This document shows positions 1 through 9,554 of a stretch of DNA of 64,000 nt, one piece after another. The notes under the pieces were generated by a model. The model worked only from the letters and a program-made list of their open reading frames with translations. It was not told the origin of the DNA and did not search any database. The first letter of the stretch is position 1. Every line of letters starts with the position of its first letter. Made by a program: the position numbers and the translations under genes. The stretch is from Rufibacter sediminis (GTDB taxonomy: Bacteria; Bacteroidota; Bacteroidia; Cytophagales; Hymenobacteraceae), in the NCBI RefSeq assembly GCF_014269285.1, contig NZ_JACOAF010000030.1, positions 248,001 to 312,000 of the forward strand, in the 5' to 3' direction.

Positions 1-1079
1 GAACTCTTTAAGAACGTGTGGGTAAGGCTGGAAGGAACATTGTCCTGCGTGAATGTGTACCCCGGTGAGCCATCATCAAACTGAAAAGTGTAGATAGTGG
101 ACGGGCTGTTATTAGCGATGCCCGTTATAGGGAAAGTATAGGTAACCGGCGCACATCCCACGGTATTACCAGGGCTACCCACCGTAAGACTGGGGTTGCT
201 CCCGTTAAACACCTTGATATTTCTTGTGGAGGTACAATTAACTCCCTCAATGACCAGTTTCAGGTTAAACTCTCCCTGGGTAGTATAGGTATGCTCCGCT
301 TCCTCAAAGGAAGCCGGAAAGTTTTCGATCTTACCATCGCCCCAATCAATGGTATATGCTCTGTTCGTGCTCTTGGTGGTGGACGTATTCCGGACCTTTA
401 ACAAGTAGCTGGAGGCGACAGACGCGCAGTTAGTAAAGGGAAGAGTAAAATTCTGAATAGCCAGCACATCTTCCAGAGAGGGATCTGCCCGCTGGTTGAT
501 GGTCAGTTCTTTCGTGACTTCACTGGTACAACCGCCTGCATTGGTCACTTTCAGTTTAATCTGGTACTTTACAACACCGGTACCGTTGGAGACAAAAGTA
601 TGGTTGACTTCCTGTTGATGACCGGTATTGCCACTTCCTGAGTTTGGATCCCCGAAGTCCCACTCATACTTAAATCCTGCCCCTGTAGGCGAGGCCGTGA
701 ACCTCACATTAGAGCCGGAGCAGACATTATCAATAAAGGTAAAATCAGCGACCGGGTTGGGGCTGGTGGTCACCGGAAAAGCCGGGGAGACTTTCTCTGA
801 GCAGGAAGCACTTTTTACGACTACCGTATAATTCCCGGTGGAGGTCACCGTTAGTTTAGCACCGGTTTGCCCCGCCAGGTCCACTCCATCTTTTTGCCAC
901 TGGAAAGTAGCCCCGGCACTACTGGAGGAAGCCACTAGAATAATCTGCCCAGCACCCGGACACAAGGCACTAGGCCCTTCGGCGGAGACAGTCGCGTCAC
1001 ATTCCTGCGCCCAGACCCGCAGATGACAGATCAATAGCAGAAAACAAGCTAAAAATAGGCTACGGTAGAATTGTGCCAT
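1..1079 (-). CDS. secreted PKD-domain protein, 3' end outside window
   Basis: An open frame on the minus strand starts at the ATG at 1079-1077 and runs off the left edge without a stop, giving about 359 residues. It begins with a hydrophobic signal peptide (FLACFLLLICHL, then VWAQE), followed by immunoglobulin/PKD-like repeats: YEWDFGDPNSGSG around residue 135 and IDWGDG around residue 245 are the typical W-D-[FW]-G-D-G PKD cores, with several Cys-Thr-Ser strand starts. Such proteins in Bacteroidota are exported, often with a C-terminal type IX secretion or gliding-motility sorting domain; that end is not visible here. It is probably a cell-surface adhesin or matrix protein; the exact role is unknown. 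Confidence 0.85.
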   Translation of the reverse strand, partial: MAQFYRSLFLACFLLLICHLRVWAQECDATVSAEGPSALCPGAGQIILVASSSSAGATFQWQKDGVDLAGQTGAKLTVTSTGNYTVVVKSASCSEKVSPAFPVTTSPNPVADFTFIDNVCSGSNVRFTASPTGAGFKYEWDFGDPNSGSGNTGHQQEVNHTFVSNGTGVVKYQIKLKVTNAGGCTSEVTKELTINQRADPSLEDVLAIQNFTLPFTNCASVASSYLLKVRNTSTTKSTNRAYTIDWGDGKIENFPASFEEAEHTYTTQGEFNLKLVIEGVNCTSTRNIKVFNGSNPSLTVGSPGNTVGCAPVTYTFPITGIANNSPSTIYTFQFDDGSPGYTFTQDNVPSSLTHTFLKS

Positions 1080-1682
1080 AGAATCAGGTAAAGGGTGATG
1101 AGAGAAATGGGCTTAGCGAGAAAGAGGAGATCTCAACCACCATAAAGATAGTGGACAAATTATATTAATTCCAATAAAATTTATATTCATATAAAATCTG
1201 AATATAGCGCGCCTTCAATATTGAGCTTTAGCGTAGTACTCTTTGGGCTAGGAAGAAGAGAAAAGACACCTTACTACAATCGGAATAATACAACTAAACA
1301 GCCATCAACCTAAAACACACCAGAAATAAGAACTATTCTACCTGCCTTTTTCAGCTTCTTGATCGATCAGAGATTCTCCCCTACCAACTTTATAGCATTC
1401 CAGGAAATACCGTTTACGCGATGATTTCTGAAAAACAGCCCTAAAACAGTTCAGTACAACCTTTTCAATCGCCCAAAGAGCTGTACAAAGAATTGAATAC
1501 CTTCACTCAAGCGAGGCAAGCGGTAAACAAACAACTTCTTCTTAGCTAGCAGCAAATAGTAAATTTTCAAGCCTTACATAGAACAGAACATCTTTTACGA
1601 GCCAGTAAAAAGCCGGGCAAGTGATCTTATAGAACAAATAACCCAAATTAGGAAAACTCTCTGGGGAGGAGTTTTCAGGCAC
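1080..1682. other. AT-rich intergenic region between two minus-strand genes
   Basis: About 600 bases without a convincing gene. It holds the upstream region of the PKD gene, which is AT-rich with runs of TATATT near 1150-1210. It also holds one degenerate copy of a recurring host palindrome at 1411-1449, with half sites CGTTT and CTAAAACAG. No tRNA or conserved RNA was seen. Confidence 0.5.
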
Positions 1683-1735
1683 AAAAAAAGCAGGCCCTCC
1701 CGCCACTTCTTGCACAAAGTGAGGGAGCGCCTGCT
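1683..1735 (-). terminator. rho-independent terminator downstream of the gamma-glutamyltransferase gene
   Basis: AGCAGGC at 1689-1695 pairs with GCCTGCT at 1729-1735, extended by CTCCC/GGGAG and CACTT/AAGTG with small bulges. On the minus strand it is followed by a run of seven T (1689-1683). It lies about 125 bases past the stop of the gene at 1862. Confidence 0.75.
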
Positions 1736-1861
1736 CAGAAGAAAGGGAAATCAGGTTTCATTTACCCGGGGGAGCCTCGTTTTGCAAAGCGCTTCCACAG
1801 GGGCTGGACCATCAATTTCCAAGCGAAAACAAGGTTCCTTTCTAAAAACCTAGTCAGGGAA

Positions 1862-3748
1862 TTACCAGCCGATGCCGTAGTCTTCGCCGTGGTTGCTGGA
1901 ACCGCCCCAGAAACTGCCGTGCTTCCAATCAAAGTAAATGGCATTGATGGGTCCGCTGGTACGGTCATCGAAACTCAGGATGTAGCCCATTTTCTTGAGT
2001 TGTTCCCGTACCGGCTCTGGCGTGCTGTCATGCAACAAAATCTGTCCGGGCTTGGGTTTACGGTCGTCAATCTTAGTGCCTCCCAAAGACAGCCAGAGTT
2101 GGTTTGTGTTGAAGTTGGCGGCTTCGGCGGCCTGCTGCACGTTCATCCCGAAATCGGCTACGTTCAAGAAGAACTGCAGCAGGTTCTGGTCCTGGGTATC
2201 GCCGCCCTGCACCGCGAACGACAAGAAGGGCTTTCCATCTTTCAAGGCCATAGAAGGCGTCAAGGTCACCCGAGGTCTTTTGCCCGGCTCCACCACGTTA
2301 AACGGATTCAGTTCGGCATCCAGCACAAAGCTCTGCATGCGCTGGCTCATGCCCACGCCCGTATTACCGGCAATGCAGGCCGGGTTCCAGCCGCCGCTGG
2401 GCGTGATAGACACCACCCAACCTTCTTTATCGGCGGCTTCCATGGTGGTGGTCCCCAACCACAGCCTTTGCTGATAGTCAACCATAGAAGAACCGTTCCG
2501 GATGTCATGGGTAGGCGCGAAGTTGCGTTTGGTGGTATCCAGTTCGTAACCTCGTTCTTTCAGAAGCTGCAGATAAGGGTTCTTGGCTCCGTTGCCTTCA
2601 AACGGATACGGGTCTCCGGGGCCCAGGCTAGGGTTATTTTTATCGAACTGGATAAGCGAGGCGCGTTGCTTTGCATATTCCTTGCTCAACAGCCCTTTCA
2701 TGGGCTCCTGCGGCGCGAAGTAGTTATCGCCGTAGTAGAAATCACGGTCAGCGAAGGTGAGGTTCATGGTCTGGTACAGCGTGTGGATGTACTTGGCGCT
2801 GTTGTAGCCCATGGCCTTCAGGTCGAAGTTCTCCAGTACGTTGAGCGCCTGCAACAGCACCGGTCCTTGCGTCCATTGTTGTAATTTGTAGACATCTATG
2901 CCCCGGTAGTTGGTGGTAAGCGGCTCCTCTTCCAGCGGTTTCCACTTAGCCAGATCCTGCATGGTGATCAGACCGCCCTGTTCCTGGCAGCCCCGCACGA
3001 ATTCCTTGGCAATGTCGCCGGTGTAAAAACGGTCATAGGCCGCCATGATGGCTTCTTTCCGGTTCTTGCCTTTCTTACGGGCGGCTTTTTCGGCCTCCAC
3101 TAACTTGGTGAGGGTGGCCAGCAGGTCTTTCTGCACGAAGATCTCGCCCGCCTCGGGGGCTTCCCGTTTCTCGCCGGGGTGCGTCAGGAACACCTTCTTG
3201 CTGTAGGGCCACTGCTTGAGCCGCTCTTTCTCGCGTTCAAAACTGTTGGCGGTTTGGGCCTCAATGGGGTACCCGGCGGCCATCTCCATCGCGGGCGCTA
3301 ATACCTGCTCCAACGTTAAGGTGCCGTAGTTAGCCAGCATGTGCAAAAGTCCGCCCGGCGTGCCCGGCGTGGTGGCCGCCAACGGGCCGTATTCCGGCGG
3401 AAAGTTATAGCCTTTGCCTTTGAAGAACTGCGCCGTAGCACCGGTAGGAGCCACGCCCATGGCGTTGATGGCAATTACTTTTTTGGTTTTGGGGTTATAA
3501 ATCAAGGCCTGGGTCTCGCCGCCCCAGCTCAGGACATCCCACATGGTACAGGTGGCGGCCAGCATGGCGCAGGCCGCATCTACCGCATTGCCGCCTTTCT
3601 GGAACGTCATGGCTCCGGCGGTAGCCGCCAGAGGTTTGCCGGTGATGGCCATCCAGTTCTTGCCGTGCAAGACTGGTTTTTGCGTCTGCTGCGCGGTAAC
3701 TGACACAATCAAGGAGAAGCAGAGAAACAAGGTCAAAAGGTGTTTCAT
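1862..3748 (-). CDS. ggt: gamma-glutamyltransferase, secreted
   Basis: A 628-residue Ntn hydrolase of the gamma-glutamyltranspeptidase family, which cleaves or transfers the gamma-glutamyl group of glutathione and gamma-glutamyl peptides. A signal peptide (LLTLFLCFSLIVSVTAQ) predicts export to the periplasm or outside. The large-subunit part carries GGNAVDAACA and PGTPGGLLHML. The autoprocessing site with its catalytic threonine is at about residue 435 in GTTTMEAADKEGWVVSIT, where the family has TTH-S/A-V-D; the usual histidine after the Thr pair is replaced (TTTME). RVTLTPSMALKDG and the Gly-rich GGWNPACIAG loop also fit. It is divergent from the M20 gene and belongs to a run of five exported peptidases or amidases. 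The variant nucleophile motif makes substrate uncertain. Confidence 0.9.
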   Translation of the reverse strand: MKHLLTLFLCFSLIVSVTAQQTQKPVLHGKNWMAITGKPLAATAGAMTFQKGGNAVDAACAMLAATCTMWDVLSWGGETQALIYNPKTKKVIAINAMGVAPTGATAQFFKGKGYNFPPEYGPLAATTPGTPGGLLHMLANYGTLTLEQVLAPAMEMAAGYPIEAQTANSFEREKERLKQWPYSKKVFLTHPGEKREAPEAGEIFVQKDLLATLTKLVEAEKAARKKGKNRKEAIMAAYDRFYTGDIAKEFVRGCQEQGGLITMQDLAKWKPLEEEPLTTNYRGIDVYKLQQWTQGPVLLQALNVLENFDLKAMGYNSAKYIHTLYQTMNLTFADRDFYYGDNYFAPQEPMKGLLSKEYAKQRASLIQFDKNNPSLGPGDPYPFEGNGAKNPYLQLLKERGYELDTTKRNFAPTHDIRNGSSMVDYQQRLWLGTTTMEAADKEGWVVSITPSGGWNPACIAGNTGVGMSQRMQSFVLDAELNPFNVVEPGKRPRVTLTPSMALKDGKPFLSFAVQGGDTQDQNLLQFFLNVADFGMNVQQAAEAANFNTNQLWLSLGGTKIDDRKPKPGQILLHDSTPEPVREQLKKMGYILSFDDRTSGPINAIYFDWKHGSFWGGSSNHGEDYGIGW

Positions 3749-4082
3749 ACCAGTCTGGTCGGTTAGAAATGCTTAAGTTAAAGAAAAACGGCCCAAAAAC
3801 GGACGAACCCGCCAGATATCTCACAAGCCGCAGACGCTTACCGGTGCAGGTACTCACGGCCAGGACAGAAAACAACGCAAGACACAGACCAGCCGATGAC
3901 CTGCTTTCATAACCACTGCCCAGCATCAGGACTCAACGGCAGCCTAACTACGGGAAATCTAAATCAGAAACCGCTATCTACCTTTGAGATAGGCCCAATT
4001 CCTCTTTGAAAAGCAACCGGCATGGTTATCTTCGCAAAACGCTTTTCGGCACTTCTTTTACTTGACCAGAACCAGCCCGCTC
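3749..4082. promoter_or_regulatory. divergent intergenic region between ggt and the M20 peptidase
   Basis: About 330 bases between two divergently transcribed genes, so both promoters should lie here. It holds a half copy of the host intergenic palindrome at 3782-3806 (GAAAAACGGCCCAAAAACGG). No Shine-Dalgarno is seen before either start, as usual in Bacteroidota. No further gene is supported. Confidence 0.4.
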
Positions 4083-5615
4083 ATGAAGGTAAGTCTTTCC
4101 CGCATCATCGGGGCATCCCTCGCTTTGCTTTGCCTCTCCACCTCGTTGCAAGCGCAGCACCTCCAGAAGTACCTCCGCCAGTATGACAAACAGCTCATGG
4201 AAGAATACGTGCAGTTCCTCTCCATCCCCAACGTTTCCACAGACTCGGTTAACATCCGGAAGAACGCCGCTTTCATCCAGGAGATGATGAACCGCAAAGG
4301 TATCAAGGCCGAACTGTTGAACGGCACCACGACAGGGGTGACGCCGGCGGTGTTTGGTGAGATTAAAACGCCCGGCGCTACCAAGACCATCGGGTTTTAC
4401 GCGCATTATGACGGCCAGCCGGTCAACCCCAAACAATGGTACGCGGGCACTGATCCGTTCAAACCCGTGCTCATTACGGCTCCTTTAGAAAGCGGCGGCA
4501 AAATCATGGGCCCTTACCAAGCCGGGGAGCCGGTGAACCCTGCGTGGCGTATTCTGGGCCGCGGCTCCGCCGATGACAAAGCCGGGGTCATGGCCATTCT
4601 GAACGCGTACGAGGCGCTGGTGAAAACAAGTCAGCGCCTGAACGCCAACATCAAGTTTCTGTTTGAGGGCGAAGAAGAAGTAGGCTCCATTCACCTGAAC
4701 GAGATCTTCCGGCAGCACAAAGCCAAACTTCAGGCCGACTGCTGGATCATCATTGACGCGCCCCGGCACGTTTCCGGCCGGAAAACCCTCATCTACGGCG
4801 TACGCGGCGACGTGAACATGGCGCTCACCGTCTACGGCCCCAAACGCCCGCTGCACAGCGGCAACTACGGCAATTGGGCGCCCAATCCCGCGTTGAAGCT
4901 GGCCCAACTATTGGCTTCCATGAAAGACGAGCACGGGAAAGTATTGGTGAAAGGTTTCTATGACGATGTCACGCCGCTTACCGCCACCGAGAAGCAAGCC
5001 CTGGCCCAAATCCCCAACCAGGACGAAACCCTGAAAAAAGAACTGGGCGTCAACGCGCCGGAAGTAGCCACCCGATCGCTGGTGGAATCCATCATGCAGC
5101 CCACCCTGAACATCAACGGCCTGCACAGCGCCAACGTGGGCTCCATGGCCAGCAACGTCATCCCCACCAAAGCCGAAGCCGTTTTGGACCTCCGTTTGGT
5201 AAAAGGCAACGATTTCAGGAAACAAGTTGAAAAGGTGATCGCTCACATCAAGGCCAAAGGCTTTCAGGTGCTGGACCGCGAACCCACCGAGGAAGACCGC
5301 CGCAACTATCCCAACTTAATCAAGATAGAGGTGGAGCACGGCTACAACGCCCAACGCACGCCCATGGATCTGCCCATCGCCAAAAGCATTCAGGTGGCGG
5401 TGCAATCTACTACCAAAGAACCCCTGGTGCTGATTCCCTCCATGGGCGGCAGCCTGCCCTTGTACCTCTTCGAGGAGATTCTGGGCACCAAGGTGATCAC
5501 CGTGCCCATCGTGAACTATGACAACAACCAGCACGCCGAGAACGAGAATGTCAAGATCCAGTACCTCTGGGAGGGCATTGAGACCATTGCCGCCATCATG
5601 CAAGCCCGTTTCTAG
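4083..5615 (+). CDS. M20 family metallopeptidase (dipeptidase-like), secreted
   Basis: A 510-residue zinc exopeptidase. The ATG at 4083 is preferred to the in-frame TTG at 4062 because it opens directly on a signal peptide (IIGASLALLCLSTSLQAQ). Metal-site motifs of the M20/M25/M40 clan are in order: GFYAHYDGQP (first zinc His/Asp), GRGSADDKAG (bridging Asp), FEGEEEVGS (catalytic Glu and ligand Glu) and a final NYDNNQHAENEN His. The dimerisation lid starts near HSGNYGNWAPNP. The family removes amino acids from dipeptides or N-acyl amino acids. It is followed 106 bases later by the acylase in the same direction, suggesting joint use on peptides outside the inner membrane. Confidence 0.88.
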   Translation: MKVSLSRIIGASLALLCLSTSLQAQHLQKYLRQYDKQLMEEYVQFLSIPNVSTDSVNIRKNAAFIQEMMNRKGIKAELLNGTTTGVTPAVFGEIKTPGATKTIGFYAHYDGQPVNPKQWYAGTDPFKPVLITAPLESGGKIMGPYQAGEPVNPAWRILGRGSADDKAGVMAILNAYEALVKTSQRLNANIKFLFEGEEEVGSIHLNEIFRQHKAKLQADCWIIIDAPRHVSGRKTLIYGVRGDVNMALTVYGPKRPLHSGNYGNWAPNPALKLAQLLASMKDEHGKVLVKGFYDDVTPLTATEKQALAQIPNQDETLKKELGVNAPEVATRSLVESIMQPTLNINGLHSANVGSMASNVIPTKAEAVLDLRLVKGNDFRKQVEKVIAHIKAKGFQVLDREPTEEDRRNYPNLIKIEVEHGYNAQRTPMDLPIAKSIQVAVQSTTKEPLVLIPSMGGSLPLYLFEEILGTKVITVPIVNYDNNQHAENENVKIQYLWEGIETIAAIMQARF

Positions 5616-5721
5616 GCGGTCAACAGGCGTGTGGTCACCGGCCCCAATCCGCTGCGTTTTACCTGCATTTTTTAGAAAATAGCCCTAAATTGGGAAACCG
5701 TCTATTTCTCTCCTTTCCTCC

Positions 5722-7926
5722 ATGAAACACCTTTTCAGAAACGCTACTTTACACCTGTTCCTCTTCGTTCTTTTCTCCTGCTCCTCCAGTGAGAAGGTTA
5801 CCTCCAGCAAACAGGTTGACCAATGGAAAGAACAGGCGGCGCGGGTCACCATCATTCGGGACGATTTTGGTGTGCCGCACATCTACGGAAAAACTGATGC
5901 CGATGCGGTTTTCGGGCTTTTGTACGCGCAGTGCGAAGATGATTTCAACCGAGTAGAGCGCAATTACCTGTGGGCGACGGGTCGGTTGGCCGAGGTGGAG
6001 GGCAAGGAAATGCTGTACAGCGACCTCCGAGCGAAACTCTACATGACCCAGGAAGAAGCCATTCAGCACTACGAGAAAAGCCCTGAGTGGCTCAAAACCC
6101 TTTGCCAGGCCTTCGCCGATGGCATCAACTACTACCTGCACACCCACCCCGAGGTAAAGCCCAAGCTGCTCACCCGATTTGAACCCTGGATGCCCATGTA
6201 CTTCACCGAAGGCTCCATCGGCGGCGACATAGAAAGCATTCCGCTGAACAAAATCCAGGCGTTCTACGAGGAAAACAAAGCGCAGGGGCTGACCGGCTAT
6301 AATTACCAGCCATCGGCGCAGCCCAACATTTTAGCCGAACCCAAAGGCTCCAACGGCTTCACCATCTCGGGCAAACATACCGCCTCAGGCAATGCCATGC
6401 TGCTGATTAATCCGCATACATCCTTCTTCTTCAGGGGCGAAGTACACGCGGTGAGTGAGGAAGGCCTGAATGCGTACGGCGCCGTGACCTGGGGCCAGTT
6501 CTTCATCTATCAGGGCTTCAACGAGAAAACCGGCTGGATGCACACCTCGGCGTACGTAGACGTAATTGACGAATTTGAGGAAACCGTCAGCAAAAAGAAC
6601 GGTCAACTGGTGTACCAGTACGGCAATGAACAACGCCCGGTGACCACTTCTGAGGTTACCTTGTCCTACAAAGAAGGAAAGGAAGTCAAGCAGAAAACCT
6701 TCACCACGTACAGAACCCACCACGGCCCCATTACGCACCAGAACGGGAACAAATGGGTAGCCACAGCCATGATGTGGAAACCGGTAGAGGCACTCACGCA
6801 GTCGTACACCCGCACCAAGAAAAGCAACCTGAAGGAGTTCAACGAGATGATGCAGCTGCGCACCAACTCCTCCAACGGAACCGTTTACGCCGATGCCGAG
6901 GGCAACATCGCCTACTACCACGGCAACTTCTTCCCCAAACGCGATACGGCTTTTGATTACTCCCAACCGGTAGACGGCAGCAACCCCAAAACCGATTGGC
7001 AGGGTCTGCACTCGCTGGAAGAAACCATCCGGGTCATCAACCCGCCCAACGGCTGGATTCAGAACTGCAATTCCACGCCTTTCACCAGCGCCGGCGAATA
7101 CAGCCCGAAAAAAGAAAACTACCCCATTTACATGGCACCCTCGCCCGAGAACTTCCGGGGCATCCACGCCGTGCGCCTACTCAAAAAGGCTGAAAACCTG
7201 ACGCTGGACAAACTCATAAGCCTGGCCTATGACCCGTACCTGCCCGGTTTTGAGCTGCTCATCCCCGGCTTGGTGAAAGCCTATGATAACCAGAAACCCA
7301 ATGACCCCAAACTGAAGGAAGCCATGGATGTGCTGCGCCGCTGGGACTATGCCGTGTCCAAAGAATCCGTGGCGATGTCTTTAGCGCATTTTTACGCCAC
7401 TCTTTCCACCAGAAACGGCAGCGCGCCCAAAAACCTGAATTTGATTGAGCGCTTCGAATACTACGCGAACGAGTCGCCGGAGAAAGAACGGCTGGATTTG
7501 TTTCGCCAGACCATCGCGCAGCTGGAAAAAGACTTCGGCACGTGGAACACGCCTTGGGGCGAGATCAACCGATTCCAGCGCCTCACCGGCGATATTCAGC
7601 AGCCGTTCAATGATGCCAAACCTAGTCTGCCCATTGGCATGGCCTCGGGGAACTGGGGCGCTTTGGCCTCATTTGGCGCGAACTCCTACAACACCAAGCG
7701 CCTGTACGGCACCTCAGGCAACAGCTTTGTGGCCGTGGTGGAGTTCGGCCCGAAAGTGAAGGCGAAAACCCTACTGGCCGGCGGACAAAGCGGCGACCCG
7801 AACTCCCCGCATTTCAGTGACCAGGCCCAGCGTTACGCCGATGTGCAATTCAAAGACGCCGCCTACTACCGTGAAGACGTGGAGAAACGCGCCAAAGCCA
7901 CCTACCATCCGGGCGAGAAAAGGTAA
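5722..7926 (+). CDS. penicillin-acylase family lipoprotein (Ntn amidase)
   Basis: A 734-residue precursor of the penicillin amidase/acyl-homoserine-lactone acylase family (peptidase S45). The N terminus is a lipoprotein signal with lipobox LFSC at about residue 19. The alpha-chain start has the family signature VTIIRDDFGVPHIYGKTDADAVFGLLYAQCEDDFNRV. The processing site and nucleophile serine are in KGSNGFTISG near residue 216, where the family has G-S-N-N/A. FRGIHAVRLL and WDYAVSKESVA belong to the beta chain. These enzymes hydrolyse amide bonds of N-acylated small molecules; the substrate cannot be told (acylated amino acids, lactones or beta-lactams are possible). Confidence 0.9.
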   Translation: MKHLFRNATLHLFLFVLFSCSSSEKVTSSKQVDQWKEQAARVTIIRDDFGVPHIYGKTDADAVFGLLYAQCEDDFNRVERNYLWATGRLAEVEGKEMLYSDLRAKLYMTQEEAIQHYEKSPEWLKTLCQAFADGINYYLHTHPEVKPKLLTRFEPWMPMYFTEGSIGGDIESIPLNKIQAFYEENKAQGLTGYNYQPSAQPNILAEPKGSNGFTISGKHTASGNAMLLINPHTSFFFRGEVHAVSEEGLNAYGAVTWGQFFIYQGFNEKTGWMHTSAYVDVIDEFEETVSKKNGQLVYQYGNEQRPVTTSEVTLSYKEGKEVKQKTFTTYRTHHGPITHQNGNKWVATAMMWKPVEALTQSYTRTKKSNLKEFNEMMQLRTNSSNGTVYADAEGNIAYYHGNFFPKRDTAFDYSQPVDGSNPKTDWQGLHSLEETIRVINPPNGWIQNCNSTPFTSAGEYSPKKENYPIYMAPSPENFRGIHAVRLLKKAENLTLDKLISLAYDPYLPGFELLIPGLVKAYDNQKPNDPKLKEAMDVLRRWDYAVSKESVAMSLAHFYATLSTRNGSAPKNLNLIERFEYYANESPEKERLDLFRQTIAQLEKDFGTWNTPWGEINRFQRLTGDIQQPFNDAKPSLPIGMASGNWGALASFGANSYNTKRLYGTSGNSFVAVVEFGPKVKAKTLLAGGQSGDPNSPHFSDQAQRYADVQFKDAAYYREDVEKRAKATYHPGEKR

Positions 7927-8018
7927 TCTGATATTATCCCAATAACTGTTTTAGGCCCATTTTCTGGAAAACACCCTTAAAACAGCATCCAGCTCTTACC
8001 ACCACACCAAACAAACCT

Positions 8019-9350
8019 ATGAACACCCTTTCCCAACTTCTGCTCCGTGGTCTTCTGCCGGCAACCTTTGCCCTCGGCACCTTGCCCGCGCTGGCGCAGT
8101 CCGCTGAAAAAGCCAAGCCCCTGGCCGTAGATAAGCGCTACGAGAACGAGATAAAAGCGCTGGCCAAGAACCCGGCGGTCAAAGCGGCTTTCAAGACCAT
8201 CGTGGACCTGGAGCCGCAGACGCATCAGGATTTAATCACGCTTACCGAGATTCCGGCCCCACCTTTCAAAGAGGAAGTGCGCGGCCGGAAATACGCCGAG
8301 ATGCTGCGGGCGGCCGGGGCTGACTCCGTGTGGACCGATGAGGTAGGCAACGTGCTGGCACGTCGGAAAGGGAAAAACGGCACTAAAACGGTGGTCATGG
8401 AAGCGCACCTGGACACGGTTTTCCCCGAGGGCACCGATGTCAAAGTCAAACAGAAAGGAGACACGCTATACGCGCCCGGCATCGCCGATGACACCCGCGG
8501 CCTGGCCATGGTGCTGTCGGTTTTGAAGACGTTAGAGAAAACCGGGCTGGAAACGGAAGCCGATGTGTTGTTCATCGGCACGGTTGGCGAAGAGGGCCTG
8601 GGCGACCTGCGCGGCGTGAAGCACCTGTTTTCGGAAAAAGGGCCCAAAATCGATTCGTACATTGCCGTGGATGGAACGGGCATAGGTTCCGTGACCAACC
8701 GGGGCCTGGGCTCACACCGCTACCGCATCACCTTCAAGGGTCCGGGTGGGCATTCCTCAGGGGCTTTCGGGCTGGCCAACCCGCACAACGCTTTGGGCCG
8801 GGCCATCCACTACTTCGCCGTGGAGGCCGATAAATTCACCAAAGAAGGCATAAGAACCACGTACAATGTGGGCGTGATTGGCGGCGGCACCTCGGTGAAC
8901 TCTATTCCGTTTGAGTCCTGGATGGAAGTGGACATGCGCTCAGAGAGCCCGGAGCGGGTAGAGGGCATTGACAAGCTTCTCCAGGCCGCCGTGCAGCGCG
9001 CCTTGCAGGAAGAAAACCAGATGAAGCGCAGCGGAGCCAACCTCACTGTAGACGTGAAACTGATTGGCGACCGCCCGGCGGGCGGGGTTGACCCTGGCGT
9101 GGCCCTGGTGCAGCGCAGCGTGGCCGCCACCCGGTTTCTGGGCACCGAACCGGCGCTCAGGGTGGGCTCTACCAACTCCAATATCCCGTTCTCCAAGAAT
9201 GTTCCGGCAGTGACCATTGGCAGCGGCGGCACCGGGGGCGGAGCGCACGCGCTGGAAGAATGGTTTGTGCCCAAGAACACGCATTTGGGCACTCAACGCG
9301 CCTTGCTCCTGCTACTCTCGGAAACCGGCATCGCCAAAGGAAAGAAATAG
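8019..9350 (+). CDS. M20 family peptidase, PepT-like, secreted
   Basis: A 443-residue zinc aminopeptidase. The signal peptide reads LLPATFALGTLPALAQ. M20 motifs in order: MEAHLDTVFPEGTDV (His and Asp ligands), GIADDTRGLAM (bridging Asp), GTVGEEGLGDLRG (catalytic Glu pair), GPGGHSSGAFG (lid histidine), and a C-terminal GSGGTGGGAHALEEW His ligand. The GHSSG and ALEEWF pattern is closest to the peptidase T-like branch. The preceding 92 bases carry a copy of the host palindrome (7946-7985), which could stop transcription from the acylase gene. With its neighbours it could finish digestion of peptides released by the M14 enzyme or acylase. Confidence 0.88.
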   Translation: MNTLSQLLLRGLLPATFALGTLPALAQSAEKAKPLAVDKRYENEIKALAKNPAVKAAFKTIVDLEPQTHQDLITLTEIPAPPFKEEVRGRKYAEMLRAAGADSVWTDEVGNVLARRKGKNGTKTVVMEAHLDTVFPEGTDVKVKQKGDTLYAPGIADDTRGLAMVLSVLKTLEKTGLETEADVLFIGTVGEEGLGDLRGVKHLFSEKGPKIDSYIAVDGTGIGSVTNRGLGSHRYRITFKGPGGHSSGAFGLANPHNALGRAIHYFAVEADKFTKEGIRTTYNVGVIGGGTSVNSIPFESWMEVDMRSESPERVEGIDKLLQAAVQRALQEENQMKRSGANLTVDVKLIGDRPAGGVDPGVALVQRSVAATRFLGTEPALRVGSTNSNIPFSKNVPAVTIGSGGTGGGAHALEEWFVPKNTHLGTQRALLLLLSETGIAKGKK

Positions 9351-9408
9351 TTTTCCGCAAGGCGTTTTGAGCACGTTTTTCTTAAAACAGCTTAAAAACG
9401 TTCCTCTC

Positions 9409-9497
9409 TGTCATCTTGGAAAGACCTTATGGGCGAACGGCAGTAGCGCTCAATAAATGTTTTTCTAGTTCGCCCACAAGGTCCTTTCAGGATGACA
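9409..9497. repeat. imperfect 30-bp inverted repeat between peptidase genes
   Basis: The arm at 9409-9438 and the reverse complement of 9468-9497 agree at 26 of 30 positions. The outer ends read TGTCATC and GATGACA, and a 29-base AT-rich spacer separates the arms. Outer TGTCATCCTG-type repeats followed by AGGACCTT are common interspersed repeats in Hymenobacter-like genomes (from memory, not checked). The result is a cruciform or hairpin able to act as a terminator or a small non-autonomous mobile repeat. Confidence 0.7.
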
Positions 9498-9554
9498 CAA
9501 ATAAAAAGTTGACCTTCTTCTAATCACTTTCCGCTCACCACTAACAGCCACTCT

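Noticed and set aside
1889-2884. Long plus-strand open frame (331 residues) opposite ggt
   Set aside because: It is the antisense shadow of a clearly conserved gamma-glutamyltransferase; its composition is Arg/His/Gln-rich without any domain.
6385-7167. 260-residue minus-strand frame opposite the acylase gene
   Set aside because: Shadow of the acylase; low-complexity Val/Gly/Arg composition, no motif.
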